The notes below the pieces were generated by a model, which was given only the letters and a program-made list of their open reading frames with translations, searched no databases and was not told where the DNA came from. From NCBI GenBank assembly GCA_035772405.1, contig JAYKKM010000049.1, forward strand, positions 22,501 through 86,500: a stretch of DNA of 64,000 nucleotides, given 5' to 3'. Positions within the stretch are counted from its first letter, which is position 1, and the number at the start of each line of letters is the position of its first letter. Source of the stretch: Chrysogorgia sp. JL179-B06. Taxonomy: Eukaryota; Cnidaria; Anthozoa; Scleralcyonacea; Chrysogorgiidae. Positions 1 through 35,166 of the stretch are shown here, in pieces. Both the position numbers and the translations under genes were made by a program.

Positions 1-197
1 GCCATCCACTTGACTGGCAAACGACCCTTCAAAGAGAAACAGAATAAAAATAAGCTTGTTAATAAATATAAACCACAAACTACAATAATAGTCATGATAA
101 CCGAATAAATATAAACTATGATAACTACAAAACCAATAAAACTATATTAGACGATACATGGACGGATCGTCAAGCTCGTATCCTCAGAAAAATTGTC

Positions 198-273
198 GAG
201 TCCCGCAATGGAATCGAACCTGTAACCTTCTGATTGCCGGTGAGACGCTCTAACCATTGAGCAACCGAGACTC
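198..273 (-). repeat. tRNA-like SINE body, copy 1
   Basis: Minus-strand tRNA-like fold: acceptor GTCTCGG (imperfect here)/CCGGGAC-type, D arm GCTC..GAGC, T arm with B box GGTTCGATTCC. Anticodon-loop position 33 is not T and the anticodon stem has a mismatch, so it is a SINE body rather than a functional tRNA gene. Confidence 0.85.
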
Positions 274-439
274 AGATGGAGAGCGAAGGTTACAATGATG
301 TACTGGTTCGATTGATATATGTACTGCCTATGCGGCAGTCACCGATAATGTTTGGATGTGTTAATATGTACACACTACTGTAGTGAGTAGTGATATATAG
401 TGACTGCCGCATGATCATTGTAACCTTCGCTCTCCATCT

Positions 440-515
440 GAGTCTCGGTGGCTCAATGGTTAGAGCGTCTCACCGGCAATCAGAAGGTTACAGGTTCGAT
501 TCCTGTCCGGGACTC
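440..515 (+). repeat. tRNA-like SINE body, copy 2
   Basis: Cleanest copy. GTCTCGG pairs with CCGGGAC, D stem GCTC/GAGC, T stem ACAGG/CCTGT, perfect B box GGTTCGATTCC and A box like TGGCTCAATGG. The loop reads CCGGCAA (GGC in anticodon position) but lacks T33 and has a C-C mismatch in the stem; no CCA is encoded. Pol III-competent promoter boxes are likely (inference). Confidence 0.87.
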
Positions 516-724
516 AGAATCATTTTTCTGAGATACGAGCTTGACGATCGCTCATGTATCGTCTGTCTGCTCCAAGCTCTCCCACATTCACTACAGCAGT
601 GTACATATTAACACAACACAAAAACTATGATAATTACAAAAACTATTAATTCGAAAAAAGAAAAGTCTTAAGTGCTGAGTTAAAATATTTAAACAGTAAG
701 TTTTAACCGAGAATGTTCTGTCTC

Positions 725-911
725 CATAGACCTCTTTCATAATGGCGGCAAGGCTAAATATTCTTTTATATGCATGCAAATTAGCCTTTCCGGCCTCGTT
801 ACAAAGCAAAGATTCTTTGGAATTACAGACACATGAACGAGGTCAGACAGGCTAATTTAAATTAATATAAAAGAATATTTAATTTGGGTTTCATTATGAA
901 AGAAGTCTATG
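725..911. mobile_element. Small foldback element
   Basis: Inverted arms starting CATAGACCTCTTTCATAATG and ending CATTATGAAAGAAGTCTATG, with A/T-rich arms around TATTCTTTTATAT. A relative, interrupted by another element, is at 5561-5980. Confidence 0.8.
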
Positions 912-956
912 AGTATTGGATTTTGGCACAAATAGCAGATTTCGGATAGATAATCT

Positions 957-1092
957 CAGGCCCGCCGAGAGGGCGGCCATAATCTAGGGGCCCGCGAATA
1001 CGGCGCCAAGCAAATTCGCCGCCATCTGAGGCATTTAGGGGGGCCCGCGAGACTACATGCCCCCGGGCCCGTCCTGCCTCTCGGCGGCCCTG
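957..1092. mobile_element. hAT-type MITE with intact 8-bp target duplication
   Basis: 136-bp element with termini CAGGCCCGCCGAGAGG and CCTCTCGGCGGCCCTG, flanked on both sides by the identical octamer GATAATCT (949-956 and 1093-1100). Eight-bp duplications and CAGG.. termini are hallmarks of hAT transposons. GC-rich relative to its surroundings. A related fragment sits at 41890-41950. Confidence 0.92.
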
Positions 1093-1397
1093 GATAATCT
1101 TAAAGTGTAAGTAGGGTATGGACTGATATAAATAGGTGCCTGGCCATGCAAAGCTTTGTAATCAACAGTATCTTATCTATAATAATCCTTGATCTAACTG
1201 GCAACTAGTGAAGATTCCTCAGCACAGAGGAGATGGAGGCAGCTGTATTCCGAATTCGCTGTAACTTGCTCAATTCAGCTTCTAGTTAGCCATAAAGGAT
1301 GCTATTGCAACGGTCAAGTCTAGATCTTATAAATGTATGCACTAGCTTCTCAAAGTCCTGTTTACGCAAACACGGCAATTGGCCAATCACAGCGTCA

Positions 1398-23957
<22,560 letters not shown>

Positions 23958-24899
23958 TTTTCGATATCTCCCGGCTACGAACGATATAACAAGCCTACTT
24001 CGGTCAATTTCCCTTTCCTTCCGTTCTGTGTTTGCCTGTATAAATCAACGAAGACACTTGTCTGAGAACGATATAAGATCCGTATAATCTGCAAGAACAA
24101 TTGTCTGGCTTTGCTCACGAGAAACTACGCCACGAAGCTTCAAGTGGATTTAAGTTGATTGTTGTGGCCTGATTAACACGTACCCAAACACGTCTGCTGT
24201 TGTGATCCAATAAAAACATAGAAACACATGAGTGTTCCGTTGACAGTACTTTGAAACATATAAAGAGAACTTAGAACCATAATATGCTGCTGGAATTATT
24301 TGTATGTGTGGCCACATGAATTTTGAAACTCGCATAGGCAACGGTGCCACACAGCATGGGCGGTTATCAGATTATGTACCGCAACGGATTATACGTCAAT
24401 CGTGACAATGAAATGCTAGTTCGATCTCTTGATCTGGTATATTCCTTTACTGAGACTCACATAATATATCCCCAAATCAACTGATATTGAGATCTTATAA
24501 ATGCCAAGTTCTTGATATGCGTTTCCCGTGGTGAGTGGCACCGACACCAAATGATATAAAAATAAATGAAAAAGGAACTAACCAGACGCCGCAAAATTAA
24601 ACGCGACGCATTGAAATGATACCACAAACCCTGCGCAAACCAATTTTCACGGCGCAGGCGAGGGGGCACAGGTGTCGTTTTTTTCTCTCTCTTTCTCTCT
24701 CGCCCAGCTGCCGGTTTTCACTCACAGATATTAACTTTAAGCTGCTTTGTTCGTTAACGATTCTTAACTTTTCTCTCAATAAATACTACTTAAAGAATTG
24801 CATGTTTGCGTTATGGATCGCATCCTTCCCCATGGAGCGTCGTCCTAGTCGAGGTAATCCGATGCTTTCTCGATGCTTTCTCGATATATGAACAAACTG

Positions 24900-24990
24900 A
24901 CAAAACCAAATACTAACCCTAACTCTACTAACGCTAATACTAACTCTAATACTAATCCTAATACTATCCCTAATACTGATTCGTGTAATT
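24900..24990. repeat. Degenerate CTAACTCTAATA repeat
   Basis: About eleven 6-bp units CTAAYN variants in receptor upstream DNA; no longer telomere-like in strict sense. Confidence 0.7.
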
Positions 24991-25182
24991 AATGCTATAA
25001 CACGTTTCCATTTCAGTTGTGTATCTATCGAAAGAGCCGGTAATTCGATCATATATACATTAATAGATTTTTAATTGCAAGTGGGCAACTTACATATAGA
25101 CGGCAAAGAGGCTCGCATGGAATTCACCAAACACTCGTGTCCAATTAGCACAAGCGAGGCAATATATCAAAAACGAACTATA

Positions 25183-25320
25183 GGGCTCCGTTTCAAATGT
25201 CGAAGGTTCATGAGCTTCATGTGCCGAGCCTATAGCAAATGAGCAAAATCCTTTGTTCAACGTCATTTGCATTAGGTTCGGCACATAAAAGAAGCAAGTT
25301 CGACGTTTGAAACGGGCCTG
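25183..25320. mobile_element. Short foldback, GGCCCGTTTCAAACGTCGA ends
   Basis: Inverted arms with CATGTGCCGAGCC/GGTTCGGCACAT. A degenerate relative (GTCGAATT, ATTCGACACATG) is at 35752-35870. Confidence 0.8.
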
Positions 25321-28300
25321 AATAATCGCTGGATAATGCCACACATTTAAGGCACTTTACACCTGAGTAGTACATATGGAATCTGGACAACCTTGTGGTT
25401 TAAGTCACGTGACGTTTGACTGGACAACCCGCTGTGTACCTCGCTGTGTACAGCCTCGGATAGTAGTGAGATATGAGTGTGGTTGTATTCAGGCTGTACT
25501 GGCTATACGTTGCACGTTGTAAACTCTAAAACGTTTTTTGCCACGCAAGTTGTACGGGGGGGGGGACTATACGAGTGTAATATAGGGCCCCTGCATGTTT
25601 CAACGGGAGACAAAGTGTTGCCTTTAATAACATTAGTATACAAAATTGTATTAAAGACTTTGCGTCTTCTCGGATAACGACGTTAAACCGTAGGTCATCG
25701 GAGCCTCAGTAATTGGACATTCAAGTCTGGGGTCTCCGGTAACCTGGAACATTTAAACACTAGCCTCTCGGTTCGGATGAAATGGGGAAAATATCCTACG
25801 TTATCGAATTTAAAATATATTGATACTGAACGGTATCCAATTTTCCGAACTAAAAAGTAAAAAAAAAAAACGATACTTAATGATAGAGACAAGCCGATGA
25901 AAAAAATGGCGTCGAGTGATTGTTTAATAGTTTATACCTGAGATATTTCACGCATGAACCATGGCAACACTGCACCATGGAGACACTGCGGCACCTGTAT
26001 GGCGATATACTGCTCTGGAACATTCGAAAACGATTTTTAAAAACCCATTTTCTCTCGTGTTTCCTATTTGGTTTGGCAGTTAAAATGCATTATTTTGACA
26101 AACAAGTACCTTTCTTTGACATACATGCAGTTGTTGACGGTGTTTTTCACGCATGTTGTTCTCGAAGGCAAAGAAAACAACTGCGAGCGATGAGAAAGGC
26201 TATACGGAAGACAGGCATGCTGTTCAATCCCACAAGCGAAAGAACATTTCAAACGAATATAATGAAAGAAACGTTTTGTTCATGATTTTTCCCACAGACG
26301 TTTATAACACATATCAATATAGATTTACAAGTTTCTATCAAACTTGAAAAATTTACGCTAAAACAATTAGACAACTCGGCTCCTCCCAGCTCGTTGTCCT
26401 CGTTGACAATCTGCACGTCATAGAAAACTCGGACTAGTTGTCTAATTGTCTAATTGTCAACAATAAACAATATAAAACACATTAAACTTGGCCGTGAACT
26501 CGTTTCTAACTCAAAACTGTCGACAGCCATGATCATGAGGGCACATGGAATAACGCAGACGCGCAAACTCGAAATATAACGCCGTGATCCCGCAAAAACA
26601 TTTAATTCACAAATGCCGTAACTTTTTCACTCTACTTTAGTGCCCAACTTCCCTTACCTCAAAATAGTAACTTAAACTGAGTGTTATAAACGTACAGTGT
26701 GGAAATACAAATCACAAATAACTCTAAACTAAGGTTGGCGTATTGGCGAAATAGTGCGTTGTAGCTGGGAGGTCTAACATTTCTAACAAAGGGCTTTTGT
26801 CAGCGAGACGTACCGTGTTTTTTCTAACGGGGTCAAACACTTGAATCAAGGACAAGGTAGTTTTTTTCATAACTGCTTGAACCATCGAGTGAACTGTTCC
26901 AACCATTTAGACACACGGACTCAGATCATAAGTAGAATAAATATTTCTTCTAAACCGGCAAAGAGAATAAATAGTTTAGCTGTGAATCATCTCGATATTG
27001 TACATCGTGTTTTACATGCAATCTTGGCGTTGTCAGGACGACGTGTCAAAGCAGCTTGTCAGAGCCTATATCAGGAGGCTGCATAAAAACTGAGGAAACA
27101 ATGGCCAACGGCGTATGAGTATCGTTTATTTATAGTCGAACACGTAGGATAAAGGTTGCCCTATTTATCCGAGCCAGAGGCTCGTGTTTAAGCCTCCGTT
27201 TAAGCTGCTATAGATATATTCAGTTTATCACTAGCTCTTGGATGAACGGAAAACCCAACTGATAGTGATAGGGGATTCCGATGGCCTACGATTTAAGGTC
27301 GTTTTACGAGAAGACCCGAAAATCTTACTATTGTCTGGTGTTGTTGCAAAGGCATCATGAAAACCTATATGAATGCCAATCTTACTAACCTCGGATCTCT
27401 CAGCTCATAAGACATGTGTGGAAACCACACCAAAACAGCTGGTCTTAACAATGACCGTATATATAGGAATTTCCTGTGGTGAGACAGAAATCAAATTCAC
27501 ATCGTTTACACTTGACTAGAGCAATAGTATATCCGGATTTGCAATAAATCCGCGTACTTTGATAGCCGTATTCATTTCCCGGATTCCGATTTTCCCGGAT
27601 TTATTTTGCCGTTTACGCCAGAATAATGAATTCCAAACAGCTTTACGACGAATCCGGATACTTTTGAATCCGTATCGTATGTGAATATCTTGAATCTGAA
27701 CACTAGCTAATCAAAACAAATGACTCGTGTAACGAAACGGTCTCTGTGATGAATCCAGATTACTTTTCTCACCTGCATGCTTTACTGTATATAGTTATCG
27801 CCAAATGTCCCTGAATTCATTTGTTAAATGCAAGCGACCGAGTCCGACTATCTCTTCGTGTAAACGCGGTCAGTTAACATAAACCAGAAACAACCAAAGG
27901 CCAAGTGTTGAGATATGTTTTATAGAACTAAAACTACGAATGGCGTCTGTCAGTAAAGACTGTTTACGATAAAAAAAGATAACATTCAAAACAGGGCTGC
28001 AAAATTACCCCTCAAAAAGGAATTAATTACAATTACAAAATTACCCTCGAGCTCCGAGAAAAGTTATTAATTACAAATTCCTTTACGTAATAATGTAGAC
28101 CTTGTGCCAAATAAATTCCTCACACCAGAAATGAAAATGAGACAAGGTTTAATGAGAGGAATGAGGTTGGGTTTCAACTTTTAACATAACAATTGTTATT
28201 ATACAACATTACATTATTAATAGAACAATTAAATTTGTTCATCAGGCTCTGGGTTGTGCTCTGGGTGTCAATTTGACTATTCACCAGACACCAGATACAA

Positions 28301-31300
28301 GATTGGCTCTTCCACAGCTATTGGATTTTCTCTAGCCTGCAGATAACTCGGCCGTAAATTGGTAACAACGATTGTTTCTAAATCTTCTGCCAAATTATTG
28401 ATACTAACGTCTGAGATTTCGCTTTTGAATTTAGCCATAAACGTTCAAATAACCTATTTGACACGTGTTGAGAGTGTGGGTCACGGGGACAACCTCATCC
28501 CCAGCCCCCTGCAGGGTGTACTCTATTTTCAAGAAGGCCTTTCGCCATAGCATGAGCCATAATACCTATGTGCTTAAGCATGTTTCCACGTCAAACTTTA
28601 GTTGTGTTCGTCTGTCGATAGGTATTCTTCGATGGTAAATAACATATTTATGAAAGATTTAAGGAAAGGAATTTGTAATTTTCTTCTGCAAAAGAACGCG
28701 TTCCTTTGTTTTTACTTTAAAATTACTACAATTGTAACGAGTAGCTTTGCAGACGTTGTAATTTTGTGTTTAATTGATGGACCGGTTCAATTTAGGGCTC
28801 AGGTAATGCGAGGATGTGTTGGATGCGTCGAGAACCTTCGCTGATTATAGCCATCATATAAACAAATACCTCCCGGCCTGTAATCAATTTGCAGGACATG
28901 GTTGGAAATTTCATCTTGTTTGTTTTCGCTTTAAAATGTAAATACGATATAATATGTGCTGCGAATAAGCAGTGTTGAAAAACGTAAACTATATTTCTAG
29001 CTCTCTCTGACGACATCACACTCTTTGGCGACATTTCGGACAAAGAAACCGTGAGAGGTTCAAGTCATAAAACATTTTGACACTACATGTAGAATCTACA
29101 TCAGAAATATCGTATTTGAGGTGATGTTAGGGTCATCACATGCAATTGTAGAACAAACATTTACATAAGTACATTGGTCTTTTACTGTATTGTTCAATTC
29201 AATTATATTCAATGAGTATCCGATCACGTGGAGACAACGGGGGGCCGTCATGCGTTGCAATGCCACATGCGAGTGCGACACGAAATTAGTTTAATTGCTT
29301 CGAAATAATTAGTTCTTTCGAGCAGTAATACGGTTGAACTGTTTTCAAATTAACGAAAACAGCTTATGACTTGTGGTTTTGTAGTTAGCTTTGACAACTA
29401 TAAAGTGCATGTCAGTTCATTCTTTAGTAATTACTTGTTCACGACAGGTGGTTAAACTGATAACGTTTGGTTTTTCCAACAAAAGAATAAAGAAAAATAA
29501 AATGGTTTCCATTTCAACGATACACCAACCTTAAATATTTGTAGTGTTTTTTGTTCATGGTTTAGCGCTGTGCAACCTTACACCAACCTTATCTTACACC
29601 AACCTTATTTTTAACCACTATATACCATAACACCAACCTTATTTTTAACCATGCACCTATATACCTATAGAACCTTCACCTACAACTTAACACTACTACA
29701 CACGCAGCACAGCTCTATTAATTTCATGTGATAAGTTTCTTGGCTCAACATAAACACAGCTATAGTAAACACAACAACTATGAATTACTGTGCATGAGTA
29801 ACCACGCCATATTTGAGTCTGCTTTCCTTGTAATGCACCACGCGCCTCTCAAGTACTGTCTACAATGTACTATCTAATACCTTGGTAAATTCATGCTTTA
29901 GTCATAACTAGGTCTCGTCAAACCTGCGCTAAGCCCAACAACTAAAGTGATTTTTCTGTGATATTCATTGAACCGCAGGCCGACACAAAATTCTGTTACA
30001 ATATAAGTACTGGTTACCACACCGGACATACCTCAAAACAATTAGGAAACACTTCAGATTTTGTCGACTCTTCTCAAAATTTTGTTTGTTGCGACATCAC
30101 AGCTATTTCCCAGGGTGTGATTGAACGGAGAATTTCTTCGGTAGTGATGGGAGGCGTTGTTTATGTCTTACTTAAGCATATATAGTTAGGACGCCTGCTG
30201 GGGAAACCTGTCTATATAGGATCTATTCATGTCGTTGTTATATAGGACGGCATGCCAACGCTTCAGTCAACCGTTTGTGACTATAACAAAGAACTCTTTT
30301 ATCACGACTTACTGTGAACCTTGTGAACACTGTAAGCCGAGACACGTGCTTTGAAAGAAAAGAACTGGCACTTGGCCATGCATGCCAAGGAAATTCCTTT
30401 GCATGGAAAATGCATGGACATTGTTTTCTTACAGCTGAAACAGCGCACCACGTTTCTAAATTTATATATTCTAAGACTAAGAGGAGATTTGGAGGCTTTT
30501 TCTTCTCGGTTTGTTATTATAAGCACTCGTGCATGTGCGCGGTTTTCCCACAGCTGTTTGGCCGCCACTATATTATTGCTCAAACATATACATGGGGCGA
30601 TTACCCCGCCCCCCCAATTATTTTTTCGAGTAACTTCGGGCATTTTAGGCGGGCAATTATTTTGAGCATTATCGCCGTGAAATGTTTCGGCAAAATTCAT
30701 ATGTTGAACTTATTTTTACCATAAATTATTTTGCAGTACGATTGTTTTGCAATTCCTGCAACACCTCTGCACAGTGTTCATTCGCTTAAGAGTTAAGATG
30801 AATGAAGACTTGCGAAGTACGATGATATATATAAAACAGGTTGCATGATATGAAGGTCCGTTTTGGTTAAAAATATTAAAAATATTTTCTCTAACTTCGA
30901 TAATTTTTATTGGGGTAACCTTTTTTATGTTTTGGTCAGTTATCGCTTTACTTTTGACCACTATAGTATTTTAGCTCAAACCACAATAGACATTTGCATT
31001 TCTATTTACATTTGCAAATTCGTTATACTGAATTCCCCAGCCTGATGTTATGAATTGAAATAAGTTTTATCCCGACGCAGAACGCGTGCGTCATTTTGAT
31101 GCGCAGTCGATATTACGAACTGGCTTATTAGATTAGATCTTCCGGGATGTGCTACAACACCCCAAGCAAGTCAAACATTTTGTTATATTCATGCGACTTG
31201 ACGTAACTGTCTAGATTTTTTAATCGAGCAGATTTTGTAAAGGGAAAAATAAGTGAGAAAAAATATATTGAGTCAGAACTAAGAATATGGTATTCTTGCA

Positions 31301-32743
31301 AAACAGTAGTCTGCAATAGCAGATTGCCTCTCTCCCGAGGCAGTCTGCTATCCCAGACTATCAAAACAGTATGAAAAGAGTGACAAAGTATTTGACGTTT
31401 TCGACGCAAAAAACGTTGTTTTCACAACTTTTGAATTTTATTACGACTCGAGTTAGAAGACCTGTGTTAAATTAACCATAATGGTTTGTATTAAATCTCT
31501 CACATTAAACGTTGCGTCAAAGCTTAATGTATGTCCAACAGGTACCGGTAAACGAACTATGAAAATGAGTTATCACAAAAACATGACAGCACTACAATGA
31601 ATTCATGAATTTTAAGGAGTTATTTAATTACCAAATTTGGGAGGAAATAACCTCCAAATCAACTGACCGCTAGTCAATGACCACGTCAACACATTATTTA
31701 AACAAACGTGAATTCTGCGTTCGATATTAACAACAAATCCAAAGAAAACTGTGTGGAAAATTGTGTTAAAACTACTGCACATGCGTAAATAGCGATCTTC
31801 CAAAATTAAAATTCTACACGTCAGCAGACTTTTTATACGGCCGCGCTGTATAAAAAATTGTGAATTTCGTACGGTCAAATATTTTTAAACTTTGCGAAGT
31901 AAACAAACAAACTGCAGATAACAACATATTTAAATTAAAAAATTATGTAAAGCCATATTCTTAAAAAAAACATACATCAATATCTAAAAAACTGCACTAT
32001 AAATTCCCTTAATATTTGTTAAAACATTCAATAGTATAATATCAGTGTTCTTGTAAAGTTTCAAAGAAGTTGACCGTTGGAAATAGGAGATAATGCTCTT
32101 GAAAAGTTGTTGCTATGGAAACAGCCATATTAATCCTTTTAAGAAAGTTATTAGAAGTCAAGTTATTTAACACTTCGAAAGCCAATAAATTGCGCTATCT
32201 AAATTGTGACAACAAGTAACATGCTCAGACAAGAACAGTATATTTTTGTTATTGCAGTAAAAACCCGCTAACAAGAACCTACATATTTTACCCAATCAGC
32301 CTGGGATAGGTTCTTATATTCTTATATGTTCTTATATAAACAAATTCTTAATTTCAGCTAGCCTGCGGATCTTAATGGCGGATTTTTACTGTAGTAAACA
32401 CTAACTAATTAGTGTCACTACTCATGATTGTATCAGGATAAAAATTGGATGCCATTAGATCGTGTGAATAGTTCCAAAACGTAGACGCGTGTACGCATTG
32501 CGTGCCTATTTTTACTGTAGTAAACGCTAACTATAGGGAGCCACCTTAAGTGACATCCAACATGGCCACCGTGACGTCACGTAGAACCCGGCAATATGCA
32601 TTAATGGCGCTGTTACACTGTGCAATATTTCACGCAACTTGTCTCAATATATGGCTCAATCAATGTTGTAGTGAATGTGGGAGAGCTCGGAGTAGACGAT
32701 ACGTGGACGATCGTCAAGCTCATATCCTCAGAAAAATTATTCT

Positions 32744-32808
32744 GAGTCCCGTACAGGAATCGAACCTGTAACCTTCTGATTGCCAGTGAGACGCTCTAAC
32801 CATTGAGC
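32744..32808 (-). repeat. tRNA-like SINE body, copy 5 (truncated)
   Basis: Minus-strand copy lacking the 5' acceptor strand. It sits in a small element whose two ends are the inverted TTGTAGTGAATGTGGGAGAG / CTCTCCCACATTCACTACAA sequence (about 32664-32826). Confidence 0.82.
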
Positions 32809-32905
32809 TCTCCCACATTCACTACAACATTGTGTATATTAACGCATCCAAGCATTACCGATATATAGCGACTGCCGCATAGACAGTACATTTCGCTCTC
32901 CATCT

Positions 32906-32981
32906 GAGTCTCGTTAGCTTAATGGTTAGAGCGTCTCACCAGCAATCAGAAGGTTACAGGTTCGATTCCTGTACGGGACTC
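32906..32981 (+). repeat. tRNA-like SINE body, copy 6
   Basis: Plus-strand copy, 160 bp from the inverted copy 5, with a GTTAGCTTAATGG A box variant and intact B box; tail GAGCTTGACGATCG follows. Confidence 0.85.
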
Positions 32982-33011
32982 AGAATAATTTTTCTGAGGA
33001 TATGAGCTTGA

Positions 33012-33358
33012 CGATCGTCCACGTATGCAGTTATCTGTTACGTTGCAGTTGTATGATGAAGGGGTTGTTACAGTAGGCAACGCCTCGTGCAATTTGACTC
33101 CCAAAGTTTCGCCATCTTTGTGTTTGTGACAAGGTTCGCATGCGCACTGCGTAGCCAAAGAGGAAAATTGCGAGACAAGTTGCAGATGGGGAACTATCTC
33201 GGATGAAACTCGGAGATACACGGTTATGGCAGCTCCGACAGAAACACCTGTTAATTCAGCGAAGCGTTTCAACGCAATATGATTTTGTGATTTACTAAAA
33301 GATCCTCGGAAGAAAAGCCGTGATTTTGCAGCGAACAATACGCCACAATCTGCTTAAC
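33012..33358 (-). CDS. Unassigned ORF or exon, cut by a SINE
   Basis: The minus frame is open for about 115 codons after a TAA. It includes FAAKSRLFFRGSFSKSQNHI, then LKRFAELTGVSVGAAITVY and a Cys-rich CACEPCHKHKDGE. It has no ATG at its start and runs into the tail of a SINE at about 33015. Amino-acid composition is more protein-like than neighbouring frames, and I recognise no family. It could be a degraded gene, a repeat-encoded fragment or chance. Confidence 0.25.
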
Positions 33359-33679
33359 ACCAACGACGAGAAGGTCAACACTTTCTCGAAATCTATGGCC
33401 GAGAGGGCGCACCCTCCCATGTGTTAAATGACTGGATTCTTTCCTTCATTCCTTCATTCCAATTTGTTTACGATAGATTGACTCTCTCAAGGTAAGGTAT
33501 ATGGTATAATGGTTCTCTATCACTGCGTCAAATTACAGTCGAACATCGGACATATTTTCCGAGAATTTCTGATATCTGTGCGAACAAAAACAAGTTATTC
33601 TGCCTAATTGTCCGACCGAACAATAGGACGAATATGTACATGTGTGAACATTAGGGATCTTTCGATCTACGACAGCAGT

Positions 33680-34880
33680 TAAAGGAGAACTGGACCCAAA
33701 AATAAATTACTTTTAAATAAAATCCCTTTAATTATAATGTTTAGAAATGTTAATAGTTTTATGGTATCTGCTCTTGTAATCGAGAAACAATGTTTTCAAT
33801 TATTTTATGCTTCTGGATGCCGCCATTTTATAGTTTTCTAGACGGCTCAAAGTCGTTGTACAGCGGGTGCTTGACTTTTGCTCTTGCACTCAATGACATC
33901 AAAGTTGAAAAGAACTATGGCCAGAAATTATGGACATTGAACCTGCGCTATGTATGTAGCAGCATTACGCTTAAAACCCCCATTTAACCCTCCGCATCCC
34001 CGTGGATCATATTACGACCTATCGATCATGCGTTTAATTTATTCGTCTCAAATATCAGGCGTCTTTCTGACTTCCAACTCGTGCTCGTCTAATCTGTTAG
34101 CTAAGTAATCACGCCGGTGTTATACCTTGTCATCCCAAAGACACCGATAGCATTGGAAAGCTACGTTTTCACTAAGTATTCTTATCCAAACCATAGTAAA
34201 TTTTGAACAACAACACTATTGAACAACAATCGGTTGGCAATGTCCTATGTTTTGAAGATTCAAAACGAAAAAGCAGGGCCGTTATTTCGAATATTGAAAC
34301 CTAACGTAACAAATAATATCAAGCAATCATTTGTTAATGAGAAATGATTGCGGTAATGAAAAACAACGCAATAACTGTGAGTCCGTGTAATATCCGTATT
34401 CAAACTATAAGGGCGACAATGAGTTGAAAATTAATGTTTAAAAAGCAGGGCGAGTTTGAAGGCTAACAAACATTTGTGTTGTTGAGACGCATTCAGATCA
34501 CCTTTTCATTCTGTTTCGATTGCGGCAAACTTTGAAACTAACTTAGAAGCTATTCAATTTGGCGAATTTATAATTACGCCATATATAAACGTTGCAAACA
34601 TGACGCCATCACAAGGCGAATTATTTCGCGCACGCGCAATATGAATGTCCTTCTGGCCATTGAAACCACCGTTGGACATGTAGTCTGAGCTGTTCATGAG
34701 CAAACTCCAGAATGACACAAAATATGGCGTCATCCAGAAGCATAGAATACAAGAATGAAAACGTCATTTCTCGAGCCAGTGCAGATACCATAGAACTATT
34801 CAGAACATTTCTAAACATTGTCATTATACTTAAAGACCTTTTATTTAAAAGGAATTTATTTTTGGATACAGTTCCCTAAA
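33680..34880. mobile_element. Long-arm foldback, family F relative
   Basis: Arms 33683-33830 and about 34730-34880 are inverted repeats; ends GGAGAACTGGACCCAAAAAT and ATTTTTGGATACAGTTCCC. TAAA flanks both ends. Interior about 900 bp without recognisable coding. Confidence 0.85.
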
Positions 34881-35166
34881 GTAATCCACGATTGATCATT
34901 GACTATGTCACTATTTGATACTCGATGGTTGTTTTATGAGTTACGAAAACGCTTAATTACTTCTAAAACGATTGTAGTGTCTGACAGTCTGTGTTCAAGT
35001 CAGTCTTAAGTAACAGCTCTAACCTGAGTAACGCAGTTCTAACCCTAACTCCCCAAGGAAGGAATTGGGCCATATCTCCTTACCAGAAAATGTATGGCGC
35101 GAACTGCAGGTTAAGTAACTTCAAGCAACCCAAGGGGCAGGTAGCCCGATGGTTAGAGATTAAAGC

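Larger units (their letters stand above)
150..590. mobile_element. Foldback pair of tRNA-like SINE units
   Basis: The left half (minus strand) and right half (plus strand) are inverted copies. Each has a GACGATCG-bearing tail, a tRNA-like body and a GGAGAGCGAAGGTTACAATG-type flank, converging on a centre with TGACTGCCGCAT/ATGCGGCAGTCA. Tail-to-tail arrangement with tRNA bodies in both arms. Confidence 0.85.

Noticed and set aside
440..515. Functional tRNA gene
   Set aside because: B box is intact, but the anticodon loop lacks T33, the anticodon stem has a mismatch, and six dispersed copies share flanks, as in a SINE.
25920..26285. 121-codon plus ORF
   Set aside because: No recognisable domain, no flanking exon structure, and overlapping frames of similar length; treated as chance.
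30302..30724. 130-codon ORFs on both strands
   Set aside because: The sequence looks like a dispersed repeat (GC-rich GGGCGGGG patch and a TTTTCGAGTAACTTCGGGC stretch), and neither product has recognisable features.
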